NCBI GenBank assembly: GCA_029012285.1
Contig: JAQXLU010000053.1
Span: forward strand, 1-58,354
DNA: 58,354 nt
Direction of reading: 5' to 3'
From: Clostridiales bacterium
Lineage (GTDB): Bacteria > Bacillota > Clostridia > Christensenellales > Aristaeellaceae
The notes under the pieces were generated by a model, which did no database searches, had not been told where the DNA came from, and was given only the letters and a program-made list of their open reading frames with translations. The position numbers and the translations under genes were made by a program. Positions 31,770 through 40,394 of the stretch are shown here, piece after piece (the stretch's first letter is position 1; every line of letters begins with the position of its first letter).

Positions 31770-34376
31770 ATGGCTGGTCTGACACCGATGATGCAGCAGT
31801 ACCTCGAGATGAAATCCGAGAACAAGGACTGCCTGCTTTTCTTCCGCCTGGGCGACTTTTATGAGATGTTCTTCGACGACGCAAAAACTGCTGCCAGGGA
31901 GCTGGAATTGACCCTCACAGGTCGGGACTGCGGCCTGGAGGAGCGCGCCCCCATGTGCGGCGTGCCCCATCATGCTGTGGACAGCTATGTGGAGCGGCTG
32001 ATCAACAAGGGCTACAAGGTGGCCATCTGCGAGCAGATGGAGGATCCGGCACTGGCCAAGGGCCTGGTGAAACGCAGCATCACGCGCATCATCACCCCCG
32101 GCACAGTCATCGAAAGCAGCATGCTGGACGAGCGGGCCAACAACTTCCTGCTGTCCATCTGCTTTGCGGGGGACGTGGCTGGCCTTGCCTTTGCGGATGT
32201 ATCAACGGGCGAGTTCTTCGTGCATGAGGTGCGCAGCCCCGTCGATTCCCTCGCGGATGAGATTGCCCGCATATCGCCGATGGAGATCATCGTCAGCGAC
32301 ATGGTGAAGCTCCGCGAGTGCCTGAACCGGGAAGATCTGACGGCCTCGGAGCAGCCATCCTCCTGGTATCAGCTGAGCAATGCCGCGGAGGTGCTCTGCC
32401 GCCACTTCCACTTAAACGACCTGTCCCCCCTGGGTTTGTCGGACGAGTACCGGGCAGCTGCCTGCGCGGCGGGCGCGCTGATGAAGTATCTGTCCGAAAC
32501 CCAGAAGAACGCCCTGGAGCACATCACCGAGCTGCGCATCTATCAGGGCAGCGAAACGATGCTGCTGGATCGCAACACCCGCCGCAACCTGGAGCTGACC
32601 GAATCCATCCGCGGGCGCAGCCGGAAGGGGAGTCTGCTGGCCTTGCTGGACAAGACGTCCACTGCCATGGGCGGACGATTGCTGCGCTCATGGATCGAGC
32701 AGCCCCTGATTGACAAGGCGAAGATTGAGCGCCGCCTGGATGCGGTGGAGGAATTTGCCAACCAGCATGTACTGACCATGACGCTGCTGGAGGAATTGCA
32801 GGGCGTGTACGACGTGGAGCGCCTCCTGTCCAAGGTGGCGTACAAGTCCATCAACGCCCGGGATTGCCTGGCGCTGTGCGCGTCGCTGCAAAAGGTGCCC
32901 GGCATCCGCGAGCTGCTGGGGAATTGTCAGAGCGACGCGGTGCATGAGATCGTCGATAGCCTTGACCCCTTAGAGGAGCTGACCGAGCTGCTCGTGCGTG
33001 CTATCCACCCCGATGCGCCCATCACCATCACCGAGGGGGGCATCATCCGCGACGGGTACAGCCCCATGCTGGATGAATACCGGGTCGCGTCCACCAGCGG
33101 CAAGCAATGGATTCTTGAATTGGAGCAGCGCGAGCGTGAGGAAACCGGCATCCGCAACCTACGCGTGCAGTACAACAAGGTGTTCGGGTACTATATCGAG
33201 GTCACCAAGTCCTATTACGACATGGTGCCCATGCGCTATGTCCGCAAGCAGACGCTGGCGAACTGCGAGCGCTACATGACGCCTGAGCTCAAGGAAATCG
33301 AGCAGAAGATCGTCGGAGCGCAGGAGCAATCCGTGCGTCTGGAAATACAGCTCTTTACCGAGATTCGCGAGCGGATTGCCGGCGAAATCACCCGCATCCA
33401 GCGCACCGCCATGGCCCTCAAAACCCTGGACGCGCTGCTCTCCCTGGCCCGGGTCGCCGTCAACAACCGCTATGTCCGCCCTCATATGACGGACGATGGC
33501 GTGCTGGAAATCGTGGAGGGCCGCCATCCGGTGGTGGAGATGTCCATGACCGAGGGCGGCTTCATCCCCAATGACACCAGCATGAACAGCGACGACAAGC
33601 GCATGTGCATCATCACAGGCCCGAACATGGCGGGCAAATCTACCTACATGCGCCAGGTTGCACTCATTACGCTGATGGCCCACATCGGCTCCTTCGTGCC
33701 TGCCAAGGAGGCCCGAATCCCGATTGTGGACCGCATCTTTACCCGCGTGGGCGCGTCGGACGATTTGGCCAGCGGCCAGTCCACCTTCATGGTGGAAATG
33801 AGCGAAACAGCCTACATCCTGCGCAACGCCACGGCGAAATCCCTGGTCATTCTGGATGAAATCGGCCGCGGCACCTCCACCTTCGATGGGCTGGCCATTG
33901 CCTGGGCGGTGGTGGAGTACCTGGTGGACAAGGAAAAGTCCGGCGCAAAGACGCTCTTTGCAACCCACTATCACGAGCTGTCCGAGCTGGAGGGCCATGT
34001 GGAGGGCGTGGAGAACTACTGCATCTCTGTGCGCGAGCATGGCGAGGATGTGATCTTCCTGCGCAAAATCATCCGAGGAGGCGCTGACAAATCCTTCGGT
34101 ATTCATGTAGCTCGGCTGGCTGGGGTGCCCCATCCTGTGCTGGTGCGCGCCCATGAAATTCAGGCCCGACTGGAGGTCAGCGACATCAACCAAAAGGGCA
34201 TCGGGCGGAACATCTTGGAGGAGGACACGCCGCGCCCGGATGAGCAGGTCAACCTCTTTGACTACGCCAAGACGGAGATCATCAACGAGCTGCAAAGCAT
34301 TGATGTGATGGCGCTCACCCCGATGGATGCCATCAACAAGCTGTTTTTGCTCCGGGAAAAGGCAAGGAAGCTATAA
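31770..34376 (+). CDS. mutS: DNA mismatch repair protein MutS
   Basis: 868 residues, full length. Mismatch-reading Phe-x-Glu motif in GDFYEMFF (about residues 30-37), connector, lever and clamp domains, ABC-type ATPase with Walker A GPNMAGKST (about residue 618-626), LASGQSTFMVEM signature and Walker B LVILDEIGRGTSTFDG. The end has a short beta-clamp-like VNLFDY near residue 830. GGAAGGGAC precedes ATG 31770. Upstream of mutL in the same run, the standard bacterial arrangement. Confidence 0.98.
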   Translation: MAGLTPMMQQYLEMKSENKDCLLFFRLGDFYEMFFDDAKTAARELELTLTGRDCGLEERAPMCGVPHHAVDSYVERLINKGYKVAICEQMEDPALAKGLVKRSITRIITPGTVIESSMLDERANNFLLSICFAGDVAGLAFADVSTGEFFVHEVRSPVDSLADEIARISPMEIIVSDMVKLRECLNREDLTASEQPSSWYQLSNAAEVLCRHFHLNDLSPLGLSDEYRAAACAAGALMKYLSETQKNALEHITELRIYQGSETMLLDRNTRRNLELTESIRGRSRKGSLLALLDKTSTAMGGRLLRSWIEQPLIDKAKIERRLDAVEEFANQHVLTMTLLEELQGVYDVERLLSKVAYKSINARDCLALCASLQKVPGIRELLGNCQSDAVHEIVDSLDPLEELTELLVRAIHPDAPITITEGGIIRDGYSPMLDEYRVASTSGKQWILELEQREREETGIRNLRVQYNKVFGYYIEVTKSYYDMVPMRYVRKQTLANCERYMTPELKEIEQKIVGAQEQSVRLEIQLFTEIRERIAGEITRIQRTAMALKTLDALLSLARVAVNNRYVRPHMTDDGVLEIVEGRHPVVEMSMTEGGFIPNDTSMNSDDKRMCIITGPNMAGKSTYMRQVALITLMAHIGSFVPAKEARIPIVDRIFTRVGASDDLASGQSTFMVEMSETAYILRNATAKSLVILDEIGRGTSTFDGLAIAWAVVEYLVDKEKSGAKTLFATHYHELSELEGHVEGVENYCISVREHGEDVIFLRKIIRGGADKSFGIHVARLAGVPHPVLVRAHEIQARLEVSDINQKGIGRNILEEDTPRPDEQVNLFDYAKTEIINELQSIDVMALTPMDAINKLFLLREKARKL

Positions 34377-34397
34377 AACAGACCAAAAGTCTGTTTT
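34375..34397 (+). terminator. mutS-mutL intergenic hairpin, attenuator-like
   Basis: AAAACAGAC (34375-34383), 5-nt loop, GTCTGTTTT (34389-34397), overlapping the mutS stop codon. A direct repeat of the right arm, GTCTGTTTT, lies at 34411-34419, so the left arm can pair with either. The T-runs are only four bases. Confidence 0.5.
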
Positions 34398-34432
34398 AAC
34401 CATACCGAAGTCTGTTTTGTATGAGGAAGCAC

Positions 34433-36439
34433 ATGGATGGAAAGATTCGTCTGCTGTCGGATGAGGTCATCGGCAAGATTGCTGCCGGTGAAGTGGTCGA
34501 GCGTCCGTCAGCCGCCATCAAGGAAATGGTGGAAAACAGCCTGGACGCGGGAGCGACTGCCGTCACGGTAGAGATCCGCGACGGAGGCATCAGCTATCTG
34601 CGGGTGACGGACAATGGCAGTGGCATCCCGCAGAGCGAAATCCGGATGGCCTTCGAGCGCCACGCGACCAGCAAGATCGTCAGCGCGCAAGATCTATCAG
34701 CCATTCACACCCTTGGCTTTCGCGGTGAGGCATTGGCCTCCATCGCCGCGGTGGCGAAGGTCACCTGCACCACCCGCACAAAGCGCGACGCCAGTGGCAT
34801 CAGGGTGGTCAATCAGGGCGGGCGCATCGAATCCATCGAGGAGGCCGCCTGCCCCGAGGGCACGTCCTTTGTGGTGCGCGATCTGTTCTTCAACACCCCC
34901 GTGCGATTGAAGTTCCTCAAAAAGCCTGCGACCGAGGCCGGATATGTCTCCGACCTGATGATGCGCCTCATCCTGTCCCGCCCGGACGTGTCCTTCCGCT
35001 TCATCAGCCAGGGCAAGACGCTCTACCATTCCGCCGGGGACGGCAAGCTGGCCTCCGCCGTGTTCAGCATCTACGGCAAGGAAGTCCGCGCCATGCAGGA
35101 AGTCGAGGGGCATCAGGCTGGGATGGTGCTCAGGGGCTATGTCGGCGCGGGGGATTGCGCCCGAGCCACCCGTGCGCATCAGTCCTTTTTCATCAATGGT
35201 CGCTACATGAAGTCCAGCGTGCTGTCCGCCGCGGTGGAAGCCGCCTGCCGGGAACAGCTTGCTCCCGGGCGTTACCCCACCTGCGTGCTCCACCTGACCA
35301 TGCCCTATGATCTGGTGGACGTGAACGTGCACCCCAACAAGCTGGAATGCCGCTTTCAGAATGATTCCGCCATCGCGGAGGCCGTGGAAGCCATCGTCCG
35401 GGACGCCTATGCGGACAAGAGCCCCCTGGATGCGCCGCCGGTGATGCAGCTATCGCCGTCCGCGCCCGCAAGCGCGACGCCTGTAGTCGTGAAAAAGCAG
35501 GAAGCGCCAGCATCCGCAGCGAAAGCGCCGGTCATGCCGGAAAGAACGGCGGACACTGCGCAGGAGCCCGTGCAAGCGGCGACACAGCGTGCGCCGGAAC
35601 TCCCAGTCGCGTCCACAAAGGCAGCTGAAAAGCCCCCCGTGCCTGTGGGAAGAAATGTGCCAGCACAGGATCGCCCGCTGCCCCAGATGAAGCCGCTGCA
35701 ACCATTGAACCGCCCTGGCTCACCGGTATTGCACGAGCCCCTGGCGGCGGTGCAGACCCTCGCAGCGTCCTATCAGCAGGCAAAAGCGATGCTCCCCGCG
35801 ATGGCGGAACCCACCGCACCGCCAACCCCGGAAAGGAAGGCAGCATCCTTCCTGCCGGATATGCCCAAGCCGCTGCGGATGATCGGCACAGCCTTCAACA
35901 GCTACATCCTGGTGGAATACGACGATACCCTGCTGCTCATCGACCAGCAGGGTGTACACGAACGGCTGCTGTTCGACCGGATGATGAAGGCGCTGGATAC
36001 CCACAGCTGCAGCCAGGAGCTGCTCCTTCCGCTGATTGTCCCCGCCACCCGTCGGGAGCAGATGCTGCTGGAGAGCCACCGCGCCCTGCTGGAATCCATT
36101 GGGCTCACCGTGGAAGCCTTCGGGGAAAATGAGGTGGCCATCCGCGCCATCCCGATGATTCTGGGGCAGCCCCAGGCAGGGGATCTGCTGCGCGAGATCC
36201 TGGATCAGCTGGAAGGGGAGCGCGGCGTGATCTCCCTGGAAAAGCGCCGGGCGGGCATCCTGGCCCTGGCCTGCAAGAGGGCGGTACGCAGCGGGGATCA
36301 GCTTGACGAATCCGCTTTGCGGGAGCTGGTGGTGCGCATGGTGGAGAAGAAGATCATCCCCACCAGCCCGCGCGGCACACCACTGATTGTCGCGCTGACC
36401 CATCTGGACATCGACCGACGCTTCCGCCGGCCATCGTGA
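34433..36439 (+). CDS. mutL: DNA mismatch repair protein MutL with altered endonuclease motifs
   Basis: 668 residues. N-terminal GHKL ATPase is intact: GKIAAGEVVERP, ENSLDAGAT, DNGSG, FRGEALASI. A long Ala/Pro linker (about 335-470) leads to the dimerisation/endonuclease domain. There the DQHA(X)2E motif reads DQQGVHE (Asp504, Gln506, Glu510) and the CPHGRP motif reads SPRGTP (645-650). The ACK-type motif ACKRAVR is kept. Bacillota MutL normally nicks DNA using these residues, so nicking may be reduced or lost. Start at ATG 34433 with GAGGAAG upstream; ATG 34421 has no ribosome site. Confidence 0.96.
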   Translation: MDGKIRLLSDEVIGKIAAGEVVERPSAAIKEMVENSLDAGATAVTVEIRDGGISYLRVTDNGSGIPQSEIRMAFERHATSKIVSAQDLSAIHTLGFRGEALASIAAVAKVTCTTRTKRDASGIRVVNQGGRIESIEEAACPEGTSFVVRDLFFNTPVRLKFLKKPATEAGYVSDLMMRLILSRPDVSFRFISQGKTLYHSAGDGKLASAVFSIYGKEVRAMQEVEGHQAGMVLRGYVGAGDCARATRAHQSFFINGRYMKSSVLSAAVEAACREQLAPGRYPTCVLHLTMPYDLVDVNVHPNKLECRFQNDSAIAEAVEAIVRDAYADKSPLDAPPVMQLSPSAPASATPVVVKKQEAPASAAKAPVMPERTADTAQEPVQAATQRAPELPVASTKAAEKPPVPVGRNVPAQDRPLPQMKPLQPLNRPGSPVLHEPLAAVQTLAASYQQAKAMLPAMAEPTAPPTPERKAASFLPDMPKPLRMIGTAFNSYILVEYDDTLLLIDQQGVHERLLFDRMMKALDTHSCSQELLLPLIVPATRREQMLLESHRALLESIGLTVEAFGENEVAIRAIPMILGQPQAGDLLREILDQLEGERGVISLEKRRAGILALACKRAVRSGDQLDESALRELVVRMVEKKIIPTSPRGTPLIVALTHLDIDRRFRRPS

Positions 36440-36446
36440 GGTGCAT

Positions 36447-37376
36447 ATGAACAGGGAAACCTGCTACGTCCTGACTGGCCCTACCGCCAGCGGCAAAACA
36501 TCGCTGTCCATCCGTCTGGCGAAGGCGCTTGACTGCGAAATTGTCTGCATGGACTCAATGCAGATCTACCGCCGCATGGACATCGGTACGGCCAAACCCA
36601 CCCCGGCGGAGATGGATGGCATCCCGCACCACATGCTCAACGTGGCCGACCCGGATGAACCATTCTCCGTGGCCCGGTATCAGGAGATGGCGGAGGAATG
36701 CATCGCGGACATCCACAAAAGGGGAAAGCGCGCGTTGCTGGTGGGCGGCACAGGGCTGTATCTGCGAGCGCTGCGTCAGCCCATGGCGATGGGGGATGTC
36801 TCCGGGGACGAAGCCATCCGGGCCGAGCTGGAGGCTATTTCCGCCCGGGAAACCGGCAAGCAGCAGCTCCACGATATGCTGCAAGAGGTTGATCCCGACA
36901 CGGCGGCGCGTCTGCATCTGAACGATGTGCGCCGGGTCATTCGCGCCTTGGAGGTCTACCGGCTGACCGGCGTGCCCTTCTCCCGTCAGCCCCAGGTGCA
37001 GGGCGAGAGCCGCTTTTGCTACCGGGTTGCCACGCTGATCATGGACCGCAGCTTGCTCTACGCCCGCATCGAAAAGCGCGTTGATCAGATGATCGCCCAG
37101 GGCCTGGTGGACGAGGTGCGCGATCTTCTATCCAGCGGCATCCCCGCCGCCTGCCAGGCCATGAAGGCCATTGGCTACAAGGAGATCGTGCCCTATCTGC
37201 AGGGCGAGGCCACCCTGGAGGACACCGTCTCCCTGCTCAAGCTCAACACCCGGCACTACGCAAAGCGTCAGCTGACCTGGATGCGCCGCGAGGAGAACGT
37301 TTGCTGGGTGGATGCATTGCGGGAGGATGCGTATTCCACCCTGGAAAAATGGTACACACAAGGAGAATCATCATGA
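36447..37376 (+). CDS. miaA: tRNA dimethylallyltransferase MiaA
   Basis: Adds a dimethylallyl group to A37 of tRNAs reading U-starting codons; MiaB upstream finishes the modification. 309 residues. Walker A GPTASGKTS (about residues 11-19), DSMQIYRRMDIGTAKPT, the LVGGTGLYLRAL segment, and the C-terminal YAKRQLTWMRR tRNA-binding stretch. Start at ATG 36447 after GAGGTG, 8 nt past the mutL stop. The mutL-miaA order is widespread. It overlaps the next gene by ATGA. Confidence 0.97.
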   Translation: MNRETCYVLTGPTASGKTSLSIRLAKALDCEIVCMDSMQIYRRMDIGTAKPTPAEMDGIPHHMLNVADPDEPFSVARYQEMAEECIADIHKRGKRALLVGGTGLYLRALRQPMAMGDVSGDEAIRAELEAISARETGKQQLHDMLQEVDPDTAARLHLNDVRRVIRALEVYRLTGVPFSRQPQVQGESRFCYRVATLIMDRSLLYARIEKRVDQMIAQGLVDEVRDLLSSGIPAACQAMKAIGYKEIVPYLQGEATLEDTVSLLKLNTRHYAKRQLTWMRREENVCWVDALREDAYSTLEKWYTQGESS

Positions 37377-38620
37377 CCATACATGAACGGATTGCCAGCG
37401 CTGAAGCCGCGCTAAAGGAACAGTTTGCCCGCATCGATGCCATCGAGGAAGCAGGCACCCGCCGCGTCCTGAAGGCGTACCAGGAGCACATGGTGGCCTA
37501 CCGCCATTTTGCGCCCACCACCGGCTACGGTTATGACGATGTGGGCCGCGACACGCTGGAAAGAATCTTCGCCGACCTCTTCGGCACGGAGGCGGCCATC
37601 GTCCGCCCGCAGATCGCCAGTGGCACCCATGCCATCAGCCTGTGCCTGTTCGGGCTCACGCTGCCCGGGGATCACATTCTGTCCGCCACCGGAACGCCCT
37701 ACGACACGCTGGAGGGCATCATCGGTTGGGGAGAAGGCGACGCCCCCGTGGGCTCGCTGCGGGAGATGGGCGTGAGCTATTCCCAGGTGGCCATGAAGGA
37801 TGGGCGCATCGACGTGGATGCGGTGGACGCCGCCATCACCCCGAAAACAAAGCTGGTCATCGCCCAGCGCAGCCGTGGCTATGACTGGCGGCCCTCCCTG
37901 ATGCCGGAGGATTTCGCCGCCCTGGCGGAGATGCTGCACCGCAAGCACCCCGGTGTGCGCCTGATGGTGGACAACTGCTATGGCGAATTCGTGTGCGAAA
38001 AAGAGCCCAGCCATTACGGCGCGGACGTGTGCGTCGGCAGCCTCATCAAGAACCCCGGCGGCGGCATCGCGCCCACCGGTGGCTATGTGGTGGGCAAGAA
38101 GGATGCGATCGAGCGCATTTCCTACCGGCTCACCGCACCCGGCATCGGCTTGGAGGTCGGCTCCTATGCAGCCAGCTACCAGCCCTTCTATCAGGGGCTG
38201 TTCATGGCGCCCCACACAGTCGCCCAGGCGATCAAGACCGCCTGCCTGGCTGCCCGCGTCTTTGAGGATTTGGGCATGGTGACCACCCCCGCTTCCTGCG
38301 AACCCCGGGCCGACATCATCCAGGCCATCCAGATGCGCACGCCCGAGAGGCTGATCGCCTTCTGCCAGGGCATCCAGATGGCTTCCCCCATTGATTCCAT
38401 GGCCCTGCCCGAGCCCTGGGACATGCCAGGCTACACCGACCAGGTTATCATGGCGGCGGGTACCTTCATCGCCGGCGCGTCCGTGGAGCTTTCTGCCGAT
38501 GCGCCCATGCGCGAGCCCTACACCGCCTATATGCAGGGCGGGCTAACCTACGCCCACGGCCGGATTGCCATCGCACAGGCGCTCTCACGGATGGTCGACC
38601 AGGGCGCGCTGACTCTTTGA
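37373..38620 (+). CDS. ynbB: methionine gamma-lyase family protein (YnbB/aluminium-resistance type)
   Basis: 415 residues, PLP-dependent fold type I. The PLP lysine is in GSLIKNPGGGIAPTGGYV (about residue 228), and RPQIASGTHAISLCLFG, LSATGTPYDTLEGIIG and the RSRGYDWRPSL segment are typical of the family once labelled aluminium resistance protein. Enzyme activity is not well established; a cystathionine/methionine-lyase-type reaction is assumed from the fold. ATG 37373 overlaps the miaA stop and has AAGGAG upstream. YnbB also lies near miaA in Bacillus subtilis, which supports the call. Confidence 0.9.
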   Translation: MTIHERIASAEAALKEQFARIDAIEEAGTRRVLKAYQEHMVAYRHFAPTTGYGYDDVGRDTLERIFADLFGTEAAIVRPQIASGTHAISLCLFGLTLPGDHILSATGTPYDTLEGIIGWGEGDAPVGSLREMGVSYSQVAMKDGRIDVDAVDAAITPKTKLVIAQRSRGYDWRPSLMPEDFAALAEMLHRKHPGVRLMVDNCYGEFVCEKEPSHYGADVCVGSLIKNPGGGIAPTGGYVVGKKDAIERISYRLTAPGIGLEVGSYAASYQPFYQGLFMAPHTVAQAIKTACLAARVFEDLGMVTTPASCEPRADIIQAIQMRTPERLIAFCQGIQMASPIDSMALPEPWDMPGYTDQVIMAAGTFIAGASVELSADAPMREPYTAYMQGGLTYAHGRIAIAQALSRMVDQGALTL

Positions 38621-38634
38621 TCCTGTCATGACAG

Positions 38635-38676
38635 CCACCTTTTCCGGCATATGCTGTGCCCAGAAAGGTGGTTTTT
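38635..38676 (+). terminator. terminator whose 3' arm is the next ribosome site
   Basis: CCACCTTT (38635-38642), 21-nt loop, AAAGGTGG (38664-38671), five T (38672-38676). It closes the long gene run. The right arm AAAGGTGG is also the ribosome site for ATG 38679, so the hairpin hides that site in read-through transcripts. Confidence 0.68.
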
Positions 38677-38678
38677 GT

Positions 38679-39359
38679 ATGCCTCAACATCAGGAAACGA
38701 AGGTATCGGCTATGCGCGTCCGCCAGGGCCCGCTGACAGCATCAACACAGGACGAACAGGCTCCTCAGGTCCAGTGGCGTGAGCCTGCGAAGAAGCATCG
38801 TGCTGAGGACTTTGTCAAGAACCTGGCCGTGTCCGCCGCGCTTGTGCTCTGTACGGTGGTGCTGCGAACCGGCGCTGTCCCGGCGCTGGACAAAACGACG
38901 GATGCGGTCATGACGGCTGCGACCGATCAATCCCTGCTGGATGAGCAGCTGGGCAAGCTGTCCTTCGTCAGCGCGCTGTTCCCGGAAACAATGCTGGTTT
39001 TTGGCGAATCCAATCAGAAGCAGCTTGACCTGCCCATCAGCGCGGGCACCGTCGTCCATGCATGGTCCGCGGCAGAGCCCTACCTGACCTGGCGGACGAG
39101 CACACTGTCCGTCACGGCATCCTCGGGCGGGGAGGTTGTCGGGATATACCATGGCAACGGAGACGAGCGCCTGGTGCAGATCATGGATAATGACGGCCTT
39201 GCCTGCCTGTATGGCAACCTGACTGACGTGATGGTGCATACCGGGGACGCGGTGTCCGCCGGGGATGTGATTGGCACGCTGCTTCCCGGGCAAGATTTCG
39301 TCTTTGAGGTACGCCGGGATGGCCGCAGTATCGACCCGGCGCTCTACTTCTCCCGATGA
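38679..39359 (+). CDS. spoIVFA: SpoIVFA-like protein with degenerate M23 domain
   Basis: 226 residues. Basic/polar N-terminus, one membrane helix (about 50-68), an extracytoplasmic linker, and a C-terminal LytM/M23-like domain (about 120-225; GGEVVGIYHGNGDERLVQIM, YGNLTDVMVHTGDAVSAGDVIGTL). The zinc ligands of active M23 enzymes (HxxxD and HxH) are absent, as in SpoIVFA, which inhibits and anchors the SpoIVFB protease. Its stop codon overlaps the start of an M50 protease gene, the spoIVFA-spoIVFB arrangement. Start at ATG 38679 behind AAAGGTGG. Confidence 0.82.
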   Translation: MPQHQETKVSAMRVRQGPLTASTQDEQAPQVQWREPAKKHRAEDFVKNLAVSAALVLCTVVLRTGAVPALDKTTDAVMTAATDQSLLDEQLGKLSFVSALFPETMLVFGESNQKQLDLPISAGTVVHAWSAAEPYLTWRTSTLSVTASSGGEVVGIYHGNGDERLVQIMDNDGLACLYGNLTDVMVHTGDAVSAGDVIGTLLPGQDFVFEVRRDGRSIDPALYFSR

Positions 39360-40270
39360 GCCGCTGGCGGATCGCGACCCTTGGGGGTACGGCGGTATTC
39401 CTCCATCCCGGCGTGCTGCTGTTGGCGCTGTATGCGGCGCTGATCGGACATGGGTGGTTCATGCTGACCGCCTGCTTATCGATCCTGCTGCATGAGGCTG
39501 CCCATGCGCTGACTGCGGCAGCCTTCAGGCATCCGCCGCCCAGTCTGGAGCTCACGCCATTGGGCGCTGTGATGCGCCTGGAGGACACCGCCCGTTTGCC
39601 ACTACCAAAGCAAACCTGTGTGCTCCTGGCCGGGCCTGGAATGACGCTGCTGCTATCGTTGGCAGCACTGTATCTGACAGAAGCGCACCTGATGCCCCCG
39701 GCAATCGGGCGGATGCTGCTGATGTGTAACCTATCCATCCTGATGATGAATCTGTTGCCAGTGCTGCCGCTGGATGGGGGACAGCTGCTATCCGTATTCT
39801 TGACGGCCTTCATGTCTCTCCGGCGGGTACACAGGGTCATGCGCGCTTTAGGGTATATCGCGGGAATTGGCCTGATTGCGGGGAACATCTATGCCTCTTG
39901 GCATCTGGGCGGGTGGAATCTGTCGCTGGCCTTCGCGGGCTGCTGCATCCTGTACAGCACCTGCATTGCGACCACCACGCAGGCGATGGCGGAGCTCCGC
40001 GCTTTCATGGATCGCAAAATCCGCCTGGAAAGGAAGGGCTGTCTGGTGCAGACGACGCTTTGCGCACTGCATACCACGCCCGTGCGGCGGCTCCTTGGAG
40101 CATTGCCGCAAAGGCGAATGGCAGAGTTTGTCTGCATCGAAGCAGGCAGCATGCGCACACTGGGTCGAATCAGCGAGTCCCAGCTCATTCAACTCTATCT
40201 TAGCCATCCGGAAGCTACCCTCCTGGGAGCCCTCCGCCTGTTGCAAGATACAAACATTACGACCAAATAA
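39356..40270 (+). CDS. spoIVFB: SpoIVFB-like M50 site-2 metalloprotease
   Basis: 304 residues. Membrane-embedded zinc protease: HEAAH (about residue 45-49) is the HExxH motif and NLLPVLPLDGGQ (about 132-143) supplies the third ligand. Four to six hydrophobic helices occupy the first 215 residues; the last 90 are soluble and CBS-like, as in SpoIVFB. In Bacillus SpoIVFB cuts pro-sigma-K in the mother cell. The substrate gene is not in this window. ATGA overlap with the SpoIVFA-like gene. Confidence 0.88.
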   Translation: MSRWRIATLGGTAVFLHPGVLLLALYAALIGHGWFMLTACLSILLHEAAHALTAAAFRHPPPSLELTPLGAVMRLEDTARLPLPKQTCVLLAGPGMTLLLSLAALYLTEAHLMPPAIGRMLLMCNLSILMMNLLPVLPLDGGQLLSVFLTAFMSLRRVHRVMRALGYIAGIGLIAGNIYASWHLGGWNLSLAFAGCCILYSTCIATTTQAMAELRAFMDRKIRLERKGCLVQTTLCALHTTPVRRLLGALPQRRMAEFVCIEAGSMRTLGRISESQLIQLYLSHPEATLLGALRLLQDTNITTK

Positions 40271-40303
40271 GCACAATCTGAGAAGGTTCGCCCTCAAAAT
40301 GCA

Positions 40304-40333
40304 TTGACAAGCACTTGGCCTTCATCATATAAT
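40304..40333 (+). promoter_or_regulatory. consensus sigma-A promoter of the split transketolase
   Basis: TTGACA (40304-40309), 18-nt spacer, TATAAT (40328-40333): both hexamers perfect. The leader of about 55 nt ends in AGGAGG. Confidence 0.85.
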
Positions 40334-40394
40334 AGCTTCGTACAAACATCCCTTGTTTCGTCAGCTGCCGAGCGTGAAAGAGGAGGTACTTCTG

